Positions 17,312 to 25,346 of a stretch of DNA of 25,497 bases are shown one piece after another. The stretch spans positions 1 to 25,497 of the forward strand of contig JANXSE010000063.1 of assembly GCA_025356695.1 (NCBI GenBank), read 5' to 3'. The translations under genes and the position numbers were made by a program. Positions within the stretch are counted from its first letter, which is position 1. Each line of letters begins with the position of its first letter. A model generated the notes under the pieces. The model was not told the origin of the DNA, made no database searches, and saw only the letters and a program-made list of their open reading frames with translations. The stretch comes from Betaproteobacteria bacterium. GTDB taxonomy: Bacteria; Pseudomonadota; Gammaproteobacteria; Burkholderiales; SG8-41.

Positions 17312-17354
17312 GCGTCCATACAAGGGACGCAATAGTGATGCCGGAGGGTTCCGG
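17312..17354. terminator. Two short hairpins between valS and tusA
   Basis: GCGTCC/GGACGC (17312-17330) and CCGGA/TCCGG (17341-17354) form small stems in the 87-bp convergent gap. There is no T-run on either strand, so they are weak terminator candidates at best. Confidence 0.3.
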
Positions 17355-17357
17355 CGC

Positions 17358-17585
17358 TTACTTCTTCTTCATGAAAAATATGAACTCGCTCTCGACCGTG
17401 TCTGATGAGAGCAGTTCATTGCCGGTCTGCTTGGCAAAAGCCTGAAAATCCTTGACGGACCCCGGGTCCGTGGCGCGTACCTTGAGTACCTGCCCCGATT
17501 GCATATCGGTCAACGATTTTTTGGTGCGCAGGATCGGTAGCGGACAATTAAGGCCGCGGGTGTCGAGTTCTTTGTCAAAATTCAT
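17358..17585 (-). CDS. TusA-family sulfurtransferase
   Basis: A 75-residue SirA/TusA fold protein. The signature RGLNCPLPILRTKKSL has the persulfide-carrying Cys14 in CPxP. The rest (GQVLKVRATDPGSVKDFQAF) matches the small beta-alpha sandwich. TusA proteins relay sulfur for tRNA thiolation or Moco synthesis, and in sulfur oxidisers pass sulfane sulfur in the cytoplasm; which role applies here is open, although moaC and sox genes are nearby. GGAG lies 8 bases before the ATG at 17585, which I prefer to an in-frame TTG at 17597. It is encoded alone, convergent with valS and downstream of the kinase on the same strand after about a 107-bp gap. Confidence 0.88.
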   Translation of the reverse strand: MNFDKELDTRGLNCPLPILRTKKSLTDMQSGQVLKVRATDPGSVKDFQAFAKQTGNELLSSDTVESEFIFFMKKK

Positions 17586-17692
17586 GATGTTCTCCAACGG
17601 GCGGGCAAACCGCCTCCAAAATCATATCGTTTTTATGCGGCCGCATATTCCCGGGGCGCGTCGTTCCGCGTGCAAACACGAAACGAAAACAG

Positions 17693-18991
17693 CTAAAACA
17701 CGCTGATATTTTTGTCGGCGAGCATTTGCGACAAGCGGGTGTTTGCCATGGAAAGGCGGTCGACCAGGATTTCTAGAAACGCGCCGTTGAAGTGATGGCG
17801 CACGATCTCGCTCGCCTGCGCCAGCGCTTCGGACTTGATTTCAATGACCGTGACATCGGTTGAGGAGACCACGCTGGCCGAACGCTGGAACTGCTTCTTG
17901 CCGAGATAGGCCATTTCGCCAAAGCAATCGCCTGTTCGCAGCACGTTCAGCAGCTTTTCGTGTTTAGTGACCTTGACCTCGCCCGCCGCGATGGTAAAGA
18001 ACGACTTGCCGATGTCGCCCTCCTTGATGATCACATGGTTCGGCAGAAATTTGTGCCAGGTCGTTATGCGCAACACCTCCCACAACTCGACGTCGGCGAA
18101 GTTCTTGAAAAAGGTGATCTGGCGCAGGACGTTGAATTTTTCGCTGTCCGGAATGTTCTTTTCCGGCTTTTGCAGGTTGCCAAAAACCGCGACCAGATCG
18201 CGTGAAAGCTCTTCCCAGCTCTGGTAACGCTCAGCGGTGTTTTTCTGCAAGGCGCGCGCCACGATGACGTCAAGCTGCGAGGGAATTTCCGGTCGCGAAT
18301 CGCTCGGACGCGGCGCCTGTGCGTTGATGATCTGATAGATCATCGTGTAATTGTTATTGGCCTGGAACGGCAGTCTGCCGGTGAGCATCTGATAGAGCAC
18401 CACGCCGAGGGAGAAAATGTCGGTCTGGTGCGACAGCTGCTGCTCCTTGACCTGCTCGGGCGACATGTAGGCCGGCGAACCGATGCCTGTGATCTGCGTC
18501 GTTTCGGTGGCAGAGGTCTGCGCGGCGCCGAAGTCGGTGATCTTGATATCGTTCTCGCCAGACAACATGATATTGGCGGGTTTGATGTCGCGGTGGATCA
18601 CGCCCTGCTTGGCCGCATAGTCGAGCGCCTTGGTGCACTTGAAGACGATCTCGATGACCTTGTTGATCGGCAGCAGATGTTCCGGCCGCGAGTACTGCTC
18701 GAGCGTGCTGCCATCAACGTACTCCATGACAATGTAACTCGCCTCATCGTCGGCCACCGCGTCATATATACTGACGATGTGCGGATGCGAGAGTTTTCCC
18801 GCGAGCGAGGCCTCGGTCAGAAACAGCTTGCGGTAGCGCTTGCCGTGTTCCTTGTCCCCGAGCGCCTCCGCAAACACGACCTTGATGGCGACGTGGCGAT
18901 TGACGAACGGATCAAGCGCCTCGTAAACGCAACTGGTCGCCCCTTTGCCCAGCTCACGAATAATTTCGTATTTGCCGATTTTTTTTATCAT
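17693..18991 (-). CDS. Ser/Thr protein kinase with cyclic-nucleotide-binding domain
   Basis: 432 residues from ATG 18991 (an in-frame TTG lies at 19003). The N-terminal Hanks-type kinase domain (about 8-270) has the glycine loop LGKGATSCVYEA, Lys37 in VAIKVV, catalytic HRDIKPAN (133-140), DFG at 153-155 and SPE at 177-179, so it should be active. The C-terminal cNMP-binding domain (about 287-395) shows ITFFKNFADVELWEVL, IIKEGDIGKSFFTIAAGEVK and the phosphate-binding cassette CFGEMAYLGKKQFQRSASV, with the expected Glu and Arg. It lacks membrane helices and PASTA repeats, so it is cytosolic. It probably couples cAMP or c-di-GMP-type signals to phosphorylation; ligand and targets are unknown. 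It is divergent from chrA (about 120 bp). Confidence 0.92.
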   Translation of the reverse strand: MIKKIGKYEIIRELGKGATSCVYEALDPFVNRHVAIKVVFAEALGDKEHGKRYRKLFLTEASLAGKLSHPHIVSIYDAVADDEASYIVMEYVDGSTLEQYSRPEHLLPINKVIEIVFKCTKALDYAAKQGVIHRDIKPANIMLSGENDIKITDFGAAQTSATETTQITGIGSPAYMSPEQVKEQQLSHQTDIFSLGVVLYQMLTGRLPFQANNNYTMIYQIINAQAPRPSDSRPEIPSQLDVIVARALQKNTAERYQSWEELSRDLVAVFGNLQKPEKNIPDSEKFNVLRQITFFKNFADVELWEVLRITTWHKFLPNHVIIKEGDIGKSFFTIAAGEVKVTKHEKLLNVLRTGDCFGEMAYLGKKQFQRSASVVSSTDVTVIEIKSEALAQASEIVRHHFNGAFLEILVDRLSMANTRLSQMLADKNISVF

Positions 18992-19113
18992 TGTCCCAGC
19001 CAAAACCAGCCGCCCAGCGAACTGCCGCGATAATCAAGTAAATACAATACCATAAAGCCGGATATTTGCGCGTCTGCTAAGGACTTGCAGGGGCCGCAGG
19101 GGGAAACAACCAG

Positions 19114-20472
19114 ATGGCATCCACGACAACGCATACGCAGCCGCCGGCGCCCGTCAGTCTGGCCGAGGCCTTCGTTTATTGGCTGAAACTGGGGTGCATC
19201 AGCTTCGGCGGGCCAACCGGCCAGATCGCGATCATGCATCACGATCTGGTGGAGAAAAAACGCTGGATCTCCGAACAGCGCTTCCTGCACGCGCTGAACT
19301 ACTGCATGGTGCTGCCCGGCCCGGAAGCGCAGCAACTGGCCACCTATATCGGCTGGCTGATGCACAGGACGCTGGGGGGCGTAATCGCCGGCGCCCTGTT
19401 TGTGCTGCCGTCGCTGTTTTTGCTGATTGGTTTGTCCTGGGTCTACATGCGCTACGGCAACGTGCCGACAGTCGCCGGAATTTTGCACGGCATCAAGCCT
19501 GCGGTCATTGCCATCGTCCTGTTTGCGGCCCACCGCATTGGCAGCCGCGCGCTTAAAAACGGCGTGCTGTGGTCGATTGCAGCGGTTTCGTTTATCGCGA
19601 TTTTCGCCTTTAACCTGCCGTTTCCATACATCGTCCTCGGCGCCGGTTTGGCCGGCTATCTGGGGGGACGTTTTTACCCGGCCTATTTTGCGATCGGAGG
19701 TGGCCACGGCGCGAGCAAAAACAGCGCGGGCGCTGCCATCATTGATGATGCAACACCAACCCCGCCGCACGCACTGTTCAGCTGGCCGCGCGTCGCGCGT
19801 GTTTGCATCTTCGGTGCAATCCTGTGGACAGTTCCCATGGCGTTATTGATCGCCGCGTTTGGCTGGGAACACACGCTCTCGCAAATGGGCTGGTTCTTCA
19901 CCAAAGCGGCGTTGCTCACTTTTGGCGGCGCATACGCCGTGCTACCGTATGTTTATCAGGGTGGCGTCGAACAGTATCAATGGCTCAGCGCAGCGCAAAT
20001 GATGGACGGCCTTGCCCTCGGCGAAACTACGCCAGGACCGCTCATCATGGTTGTCACGTTCATCGGTTTTGTCGGCGGCTGGACCAAACAGCTGTTCGGC
20101 CCGGACAACCTGGCCATGGCAGGCGTCGCCGCGGCGATCGTCGTCACCTATTTCACATTTCTGCCGAGCTTCATCATGATTTTTCTCGGCGCGCCGCTGA
20201 TCGAAACTACCCATGGCAATCTGAAATTTACGGCGCCGCTGACGGGCATTACTGCCGCGGTGGTCGGCGTGATTTTGAATCTGGCGGTTTTTTTTGCTTA
20301 TCACGTGCTTTGGCCGCAGGGTTTCGGCGGCGCATTCGACTGGATCTCCGCCGCCATAGGGATGGCGGCGTTTATGGCGATATGGCGCAATAAAGCAGGG
20401 GTTATCACGGTAATAGCCGCCTGCGGTGCAGCCGGTTTGCTGATGACGTTGATCAAGCCGCTGGCGACCTGA
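19114..20472 (+). CDS. chrA: Chromate transporter family (ChrA-like)
   Basis: A 452-residue membrane protein with two homologous CHR domains (about 12-190 and 240-440), the long-chain arrangement. Domain 1 has [20 protein letters not shown] and [14 protein letters not shown]; domain 2 has [20 protein letters not shown] and [20 protein letters not shown]. The paired FGG and PGP motifs are the family hallmarks. Members expel chromate, possibly in exchange for sulfate; with no chrB or chrR nearby, native chromate resistance is not assured and another oxyanion is possible. A strong purine-rich AGGGGGAA precedes ATG 19114. The gene is divergent from the kinase and ends 2 bp before the stop of the convergent protease gene. 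Confidence 0.92.
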   Translation: MASTTTHTQPPAPVSLAEAFVYWLKLGCISFGGPTGQIAIMHHDLVEKKRWISEQRFLHALNYCMVLPGPEAQQLATYIGWLMHRTLGGVIAGALFVLPSLFLLIGLSWVYMRYGNVPTVAGILHGIKPAVIAIVLFAAHRIGSRALKNGVLWSIAAVSFIAIFAFNLPFPYIVLGAGLAGYLGGRFYPAYFAIGGGHGASKNSAGAAIIDDATPTPPHALFSWPRVARVCIFGAILWTVPMALLIAAFGWEHTLSQMGWFFTKAALLTFGGAYAVLPYVYQGGVEQYQWLSAAQMMDGLALGETTPGPLIMVVTFIGFVGGWTKQLFGPDNLAMAGVAAAIVVTYFTFLPSFIMIFLGAPLIETTHGNLKFTAPLTGITAAVVGVILNLAVFFAYHVLWPQGFGGAFDWISAAIGMAAFMAIWRNKAGVITVIAACGAAGLLMTLIKPLAT

Positions 20473-20474
20473 CG

Positions 20475-21911
20475 CTACTTGCGGCCGTCTTTTTTATTGT
20501 CTTTATCGAGGGCGCGCAATTCGCGCAGGCGCGCATCCACGCTGGACTGCAGGTAAAAATCGCCGTCGCCCGCCTTCTGCGCGAGCAGCAATTGTTCGAT
20601 GGCGGTGCGCACATTGCCCAGCCGGAAATTCGCCTCCGCAAGCGCCCGGTGCTGCTGCATGCCCTTGTTCAGTGCGGCATAGGCTTTCGCCTGTAACTGA
20701 TAAAGCCGGTAGTCCGACACTGAATAAGGAAGGCGGCTTTCGATCAACTTGAGCGCCTCCTCCGGCTGATTGACGCGCAACAGCGCATCTGCATAGTTGT
20801 AGACCAGCGCGCGGTAACCCGGAAAATTTCGCAAGGCGTCGCGATAGACCCGCAGCGCGCCGCCAACGTCGCCGGTGGCAACGGACAGACGCGCTGCCAG
20901 CGTTTCAATGGCCGGGTGCACCGGCAACGACTTGCGCAGAATCTGCAGTTCTTTGCCCGCCCGCACGTAATCACGCAAGCGTGCCAGCGCCTCGATCAGA
21001 CCGAAACGACTGGCGGCTTCGCTGAGGTACTTGCGCTCCTTCAGGCTTTCCTCGAAAAATTTTACGCTCTCCGACGGACTGTCCTGGGCCGCCTTCAGTT
21101 TCGCTCGCATCAATTGAAATTCAAGGCTGTCGGGCACCTGCCGGTAGGGCAGATTCTGCGCACGGTTCTGCATGTCCGATATCCGGCTGGTGGTCAGCGG
21201 ATGGGTGCGCAGATAGGCAGGCGCTGTAGTTTGGTAAAAGCGCGTAGCGTTCAGCATGCGCTCGAAAAAAATCGCCATCGCCGAAGTATCAAATCCGGCT
21301 TTTTCCAGAATCTGGAAACCGACGCGGTCGGCCTCCTGCTCGTTGGCGCGCGTGAAGTTCAGCGAACTCTGGATGCTGCCCGCCTGCGTTCCGATCATCG
21401 CCGCCTGCGACACCTGCGAATTCGACCGCGCCGCGAGAATGGCGATGGCAAGTCCGGCAAGCGCCACGAGCTGCGTGTCTTTTTGCGCCGACAGCATGCG
21501 CGCGAAATGGCGTTGCACGACGTGGCCGATTTCGTGCGACATCACGCCGGCGAGCTCCGATTCGCTTTGCGCGGTCAACATCAAACCGGAGTTGATGCCG
21601 ACAAACCCGCCGGGCAGCGCAAAGGCGTTCACCTGCGGGTCAGCCATGAGGAAAAAATTGAATTCCTGCCGTGAATCAGTGCTCGCCCCGACCAGCTTGT
21701 AACCGATCGCATTGAGGTAGTCTGTGACCTCGGTGTCATCCGAATAGGACGGATCGGCACGCACCTCAAGCATGATGCTTTCGCCGAGGCGGCGCTCCTG
21801 AAACGGTGTCATGTCGCCTTGCGATACGTCGCCAAGATCAGGCAGGCTCTGCCCGACCGCGGCGGGCACCGCGAGCAGCGCACAGGCCAGCAGGGTTTGG
21901 ATTGCTTTCAC
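20475..21911 (-). CDS. bepA: Periplasmic M48 metalloprotease with TPR-like tail (BepA-type)
   Basis: 478 residues. A signal peptide (about 1-21, ACALLAVPAAVGQS) sends it to the periplasm. The M48 domain has FALPGGFVGINSGLMLTAQS, zinc motif HEIGH at 126-130 (MSHEIGHVVQRH), and the third-ligand region NEQEADRVGF (Glu191). The C-terminal half (about 270-470) is helical with TPR-like repeats. This is the layout of BepA/YfgC, which degrades or helps mature outer-membrane proteins such as LptD; the gene symbol is by analogy. It starts with GTG at 21911, without a visible Shine-Dalgarno, six bases after a TATCAT box, so the mRNA may be leaderless. It is divergent from moaC. Confidence 0.9.
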   Translation of the reverse strand: MKAIQTLLACALLAVPAAVGQSLPDLGDVSQGDMTPFQERRLGESIMLEVRADPSYSDDTEVTDYLNAIGYKLVGASTDSRQEFNFFLMADPQVNAFALPGGFVGINSGLMLTAQSESELAGVMSHEIGHVVQRHFARMLSAQKDTQLVALAGLAIAILAARSNSQVSQAAMIGTQAGSIQSSLNFTRANEQEADRVGFQILEKAGFDTSAMAIFFERMLNATRFYQTTAPAYLRTHPLTTSRISDMQNRAQNLPYRQVPDSLEFQLMRAKLKAAQDSPSESVKFFEESLKERKYLSEAASRFGLIEALARLRDYVRAGKELQILRKSLPVHPAIETLAARLSVATGDVGGALRVYRDALRNFPGYRALVYNYADALLRVNQPEEALKLIESRLPYSVSDYRLYQLQAKAYAALNKGMQQHRALAEANFRLGNVRTAIEQLLLAQKAGDGDFYLQSSVDARLRELRALDKDNKKDGRK

Positions 21912-21913
21912 AG

Positions 21914-21923
21914 TGCTATGATA
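21914..21923. promoter_or_regulatory. Overlapping -10 boxes of bepA and moaC
   Basis: The plus strand shows an extended -10, TG-C-TATGAT (21914-21922), 63 bp before the moaC start. The minus strand of nearly the same bases (21923-21918) reads TATCAT, six bases before the bepA GTG. The two promoters would occlude each other. The -35 regions are weak for both. Confidence 0.4.
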
Positions 21924-21984
21924 AACCCGGCGGCATGAAGTTCATAAACAACGCGGCGCAGCCATTTCCAAACCGGAGTTCCTA

Positions 21985-22470
21985 TTGAAAAAACTCACCC
22001 ATTTCGACGCCCGCGGACAGGCCCACATGGTCGATGTCGGCGCCAAACCGCAGACCGAGCGGGTTGCGGTGGCGCGCGGCCGCATTGAAATGCAGAAAAA
22101 AACGCTGGCGATGATCACCGGCGGCACCGCAAAAAAGGGCGATGTACTGGGTGTCGCACGCATCGCCGCGATCCAGGGCGCCAAGCGCACTGCGGAACTG
22201 ATTCCGCTCGCCCACCCCCTTGCGCTGACCCGCATCAGCATCGACTTTTCCGTTGATCGCAAACGCGCTTCGGTCGTCTGCACGGCGACCACGGCAACGC
22301 TGGATCGCACCGGCGTTGAAATGGAGGCGCTGACCGCAGTTTCCGCCGGGCTGCTGACCATCTACGACATGTGCAAGGCGGTTGATCGTGGCATGCGTCT
22401 GCTCGACATTGAACTCGTCGAGAAAAAAGGCGGGAAATCAGGTCATTGGCGGCGCTCCGGAAAGGTCTGA
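21985..22470 (+). CDS. moaC: Cyclic pyranopterin monophosphate synthase
   Basis: MoaC turns the MoaA product into cyclic pyranopterin monophosphate, an early molybdenum-cofactor step; cytosolic hexamer. 161 residues with [19 protein letters not shown], the [20 protein letters not shown] segment, [13 protein letters not shown] (with Ala in place of the usual Cys of PLCHP), [20 protein letters not shown] and [11 protein letters not shown], all of which line the active site. The start is TTG at 21985, with CGGAG 7 bases upstream. The last residues (KSGHWRR) resemble the family C-terminus; the final SGKV is additional. It is the first plus-strand gene before soxYZ-XA, separated by 154 bp, so it may or may not share their transcript. 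Confidence 0.95.
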   Translation: MKKLTHFDARGQAHMVDVGAKPQTERVAVARGRIEMQKKTLAMITGGTAKKGDVLGVARIAAIQGAKRTAELIPLAHPLALTRISIDFSVDRKRASVVCTATTATLDRTGVEMEALTAVSAGLLTIYDMCKAVDRGMRLLDIELVEKKGGKSGHWRRSGKV

Positions 22471-22624
22471 ACAGGGCCCTTTTCGCGCCGCGCCGCGGTT
22501 TCGGCGCCGCCGGTTACAACCAGCGGTTATTTCCATCGAACCAATCCGTATTCGCGATCCGGCCCCGTTTTCGCATAAAATCCGGCCCTCCCGTCACTCA
22601 CTGCACATTTGCGCGAAATCCTCC

Positions 22625-23086
22625 ATGAATACATTGCGTAGGTCGATGGTTAAATTTTTGGTGGCGTCGTCGGCGCTGGCCGCCAGCGGTCTGCTGGGCA
22701 TGCGCAGCGCTATCGCCGCCGTCTGGAACAAAACCGGCTTCGAATCGAAGACGACTGCCGACGCCTTGAAAACGCTGGGCGTATCGGGCGCGACGGCGAA
22801 CCGCGAAATCCAGATCACGGCCCCGGAGATCGCCGAAAACGGCGCCCAGGTGCCGGTGACCGTGACGAGCAAGATACCAAACACGCAGAGCATTTCGATC
22901 GTGGTCGATAAAAACCCGTTCCCGCTGAGCTGCACGTTCGAATTCTCCAATGGCGCAGAGAGTTATATTTCGACGCGGCTGAAAATGGGCCAGACCTCGA
23001 ATGTCATCGCATTGATTAAAGCCGACGGAAAGTTTTTTACTGCGACCAAGGAAATCAAGGTCACCATCGGCGGCTGCGGCGGCTGA
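22625..23086 (+). CDS. soxY: Thiosulfate-oxidation carrier protein SoxY
   Basis: SoxY carries sulfur intermediates covalently on the Cys of its C-terminal GGCGG arm during periplasmic thiosulfate oxidation. Here that motif ends the 153-residue protein exactly (TIGGCGG, Cys151). The N-terminus has twin arginines followed by a hydrophobic stretch and Ala-x-Ala (LRRSMVKFLVASSALAASGL... AIAA), a Tat-type signal of slightly atypical sequence; SoxYZ is known to be exported by Tat on SoxY. The immunoglobulin-like core (VTVTSKIPNTQSISIVVDKN) is typical. No Shine-Dalgarno precedes ATG 22625; an alternative ATG at 22646 would lose the twin arginines. It is followed after 42 bp by soxZ. Confidence 0.95.
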   Translation: MNTLRRSMVKFLVASSALAASGLLGMRSAIAAVWNKTGFESKTTADALKTLGVSGATANREIQITAPEIAENGAQVPVTVTSKIPNTQSISIVVDKNPFPLSCTFEFSNGAESYISTRLKMGQTSNVIALIKADGKFFTATKEIKVTIGGCGG

Positions 23087-23128
23087 TTGATGCAACCAAT
23101 CTGACCCATTTCGCACAAGGACATTGTT

Positions 23129-23443
23129 ATGGCAGAACCGATGAAAATCCGCGCCAAGATGGAAGGTGATGCGGCCGACGTTAAAGTGCTGATGAGCCAT
23201 CCGATGGAAACCGGCCAGCGCAAAAATGAAAAAGGTGAACTGGTGCCGGTTCACTTCATTCAAAGCGTGATCGCGACGCACAACGGCAAAACCGTGCTCG
23301 ATATCCAATGGAGCCAGTCGATCGCGCGCAATCCCTTCCTCGGTTTTCGCGTCAAGGGCGCCAAGGCTGGCGATAAAGTCACCATCAGCTGGACGGACAC
23401 CACTGGCGACAAAAGCAGCATAGACACCACGGTTGCGGCGTAA
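23129..23443 (+). CDS. soxZ: Thiosulfate-oxidation complex protein SoxZ
   Basis: 104 residues, the usual SoxZ length. It forms the heterodimer partner of SoxY and has no signal peptide of its own, being co-exported with SoxY. Visible family segments are KIRAKMEGDAADVKVLMSHP, METGQRKNEKGELVPVHFIQ, GKTVLDIQWSQSIARNPFLG and VTISWTDTTGD. AAGGA precedes ATG 23129 by about 8 bases. It sits between soxY and the soxX-soxA fusion, with the ORFs spaced 42 and 33 bp apart. Confidence 0.96.
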   Translation: MAEPMKIRAKMEGDAADVKVLMSHPMETGQRKNEKGELVPVHFIQSVIATHNGKTVLDIQWSQSIARNPFLGFRVKGAKAGDKVTISWTDTTGDKSSIDTTVAA

Positions 23444-23476
23444 CGCGACGTGCGCCCCGAGAATTCAAAGCGGCAC

Positions 23477-24757
23477 ATGAAAACGATGACCGGCATCAGT
23501 TTCGCGCTGATCCTGACGACGCTGGTATCGTTTTCCGCCTGCGGCGCAGGCCTCGACAACGCACCGCATGCGAAACAGCCCGCCCCGCTGGAGCTTGCGC
23601 GCTCCGCGGCACCGGCGTCGTGGCAACGGCAAAAAGTCGACTCACAAGGGTCAAGCTGGCCGCAAACGGACTGGGCGGCATTCAGCACGCTCGCAACCGT
23701 GACCACGCCCCCGGCAAACGGCGCCATCAGCATGAGCGTTCCGGTCGAGGGCGATGCGGCCAAGGGCCGGCAACTGGCCTTCGATCGCACGCGCGGCGGC
23801 AGTTGTGTCGCCTGTCACGTCATGGGCAAAGACACGCCCCCGCAACCGGGCAATGTCGGCCCCGACCTGTCCATGGTTGGCGCCACGCGCAACGATGACT
23901 GGTTGTTCAACTACGTTTACGATCCGCGCACCTATAACGCAAAGTCCATCATGCCGCCGTGGGGCGCGCACCGTCTGTTCAACGTCGCCGAAATCCGCGA
24001 CATCGTGGCCTTTCTCAAAACGCTGAAGACAGCGCACAGTTTCAGCGATCCGCAGGAAAACCCGGATACCCGCACGCCGCCGAAAGAAACCCGCGATAAC
24101 CTCGATCCGACTGAAAACCCCGCCATGTTTGCGCTGGATCGCGGCAAGGAATTGTTCGCGCGCTCAGTTGCAGGCGGAAAATCCTGCGCGGCCTGCCACG
24201 CCAATCCCGAAAACTCGCTAAAGACGTGGGCGGCGCGGATGCCGCGCTTCGAAGCACGCCTTAACCGGGTACTCGGCGTCGAAGAGTTCATTACGCGTCA
24301 CGCGCGGGCGACGACCGGTGACGAGTTTCCGATGCAGGGCGCGGACAATATCGCGCTTTCGGTCTACCTGCACAATCTGGCTAACGGGGAGGCCATCCAG
24401 CCCGACCTGACGAATGCCGGCGCGCGCAAAGCTGCCGCCGCGGGTCGCGCACTGATGCAACGCAAACTCGGTCAACTCAACATGGCCTGCGTCGATTGCC
24501 ATACTAGGGAACGGCATGCCTTCAAATGGGCGCGCGGCCAGTATCTGGTGGAATCGCGCGGCACGATTGCGCACTTCCCGACATGGCGCACCAGCCGTGG
24601 CGATATCTGGGACATCCGGAAAAGATTTCAGTGGTGCAACGTTTCTGTTCGCGCCAACGATCTGCCGCCGGACGCGAAAGAGTACGGCGATATTGAAATG
24701 GCACTGGCCGAACTGAACAAGGGTGAAAAGATCAACTCACCCGGCATACGACACTGA
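23477..24757 (+). CDS. soxXA: SoxX-SoxA fusion cytochrome c (SoxXA)
   Basis: 426 residues that join the normally separate SoxX and SoxA. SoxXA attaches thiosulfate oxidatively to the SoxY cysteine in the periplasm. Residues 1-21 are a signal peptide. The SoxX part (about 90-185) has AFDRTRGGSCVACHVMGKDT (haem at 110-114), GNVGPDLS, Met159 in SIMPPWGAH as axial ligand, and EIRDIVAFLKTLK. After a linker (about 186-212) the SoxA part has RGKELFARS...CAACH (237-241), CVDCH (338-342) and FQWCNVSVRAN with the active-site Cys387. The only non-haem cysteines are Cys22 (signal region) and Cys387, so the second haem cannot have the classic Cys ligand; His275 (FITRHAR) stands in that region. ATG 23477 gives the signal peptide; a GTG at 23450 is also in frame. 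Confidence 0.9.
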   Translation: MKTMTGISFALILTTLVSFSACGAGLDNAPHAKQPAPLELARSAAPASWQRQKVDSQGSSWPQTDWAAFSTLATVTTPPANGAISMSVPVEGDAAKGRQLAFDRTRGGSCVACHVMGKDTPPQPGNVGPDLSMVGATRNDDWLFNYVYDPRTYNAKSIMPPWGAHRLFNVAEIRDIVAFLKTLKTAHSFSDPQENPDTRTPPKETRDNLDPTENPAMFALDRGKELFARSVAGGKSCAACHANPENSLKTWAARMPRFEARLNRVLGVEEFITRHARATTGDEFPMQGADNIALSVYLHNLANGEAIQPDLTNAGARKAAAAGRALMQRKLGQLNMACVDCHTRERHAFKWARGQYLVESRGTIAHFPTWRTSRGDIWDIRKRFQWCNVSVRANDLPPDAKEYGDIEMALAELNKGEKINSPGIRH

Positions 24758-24782
24758 TCGACGCGTCAGCAGACCGCAGCGA

Positions 24783-25202
24783 TCAATGCCTGCATTCGGC
24801 CGGAACATAGGCCCACATGCTGGCATTGCCGCTACCTGTGCTGCATAACCAGCCGATCGATGCGGTAGATGCCACCGGTGTCAGCACGACATTCACGGCC
24901 GTACCGACCGAAGCGCTGGATCCCTGAACATTGATAATGCCGGTATCGGAAATCGAGCCGCCGGAAATCCTTCCCGTGGTGGCCACCGTCAGCCCGGCCC
25001 CCGAACTTGCGAGGGTATTGTCCTGCTGCCATTTCTCGGCAATCGAGATTTTGTATGAAGATGCGGCAACCAGCAGTTCGCTGACCCGCGCGCGTATGGT
25101 GTACTGCGAATAGGAGGTCGTCGCGATGGACGCCAGTATGCCGATGATTGCAACGACAATCATCAATTCGATCAGTGTGAAACCTCTTGCAAGACGACTC
25201 AT
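24783..25202 (-). CDS. Type IV pilin-like protein
   Basis: 139 residues. The class III signal is clear: leader MSRLARG cut before F in GFTLIELMIVVAIIGILASI, with N-methyl-Phe expected at +1 and Glu at +5, processed by PilD. The hydrophobic N-helix is followed by the charged SQYTIRARVSELLVAASSYK segment and a Ser/Thr/Gly-rich head. A C-terminal disulfide loop (Cys120-Cys137, WLCSTGSG...YVPAECRH) matches PilA-type major pilins. The start is ATG 25202 (an in-frame TTG lies at 25220). A second pilin with nearly the same C-terminus lies just upstream on the same strand, across a terminator, so this gene probably has its own promoter. Confidence 0.92.
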   Translation of the reverse strand: MSRLARGFTLIELMIVVAIIGILASIATTSYSQYTIRARVSELLVAASSYKISIAEKWQQDNTLASSGAGLTVATTGRISGGSISDTGIINVQGSSASVGTAVNVVLTPVASTASIGWLCSTGSGNASMWAYVPAECRH

Positions 25203-25280
25203 TATTGCCCCTACGGCCAATGGCTCATTCTAGAGCCATCCTCACCCGCCGCCGTTCAATACTGCAATTTAAATCGCCTT

Positions 25281-25311
25281 AAAAAAGAAAACCCCTCGTT
25301 CGAGGGGTTTT
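25281..25311 (-). terminator. Intrinsic terminator between the pilin genes
   Basis: AAAACCCCTCG and CGAGGGGTTTT (25288-25311) form an 11-bp perfect stem with a two-base TT gap (effectively a GTTC tetraloop). On the minus strand the stem is followed by a U-rich run (complement of AAAAAAG at 25281-25287). This is a strong rho-independent terminator for the upstream pilin gene, 36 bp after its stop. Confidence 0.9.
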
Positions 25312-25346
25312 CCAGAATCGCTTCTACAACAATAGCCAGCGAGATA

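Noticed and set aside
23477..23550. Lipoprotein signal in the SoxXA fusion (FSAC at residues 19-22)
   Set aside because: Phe at -3 does not fit a lipobox well, and SoxXA proteins are usually soluble periplasmic; ordinary Sec cleavage is more likely.
25203..25260. Sigma-54 promoter in front of the pilin gene
   Set aside because: A GG...GC pair occurs within TGGCTCTAGAATGAGCC, but the spacing is one base too long. The segment is better explained as a small inverted repeat (TGGCTC/GAGCCA).
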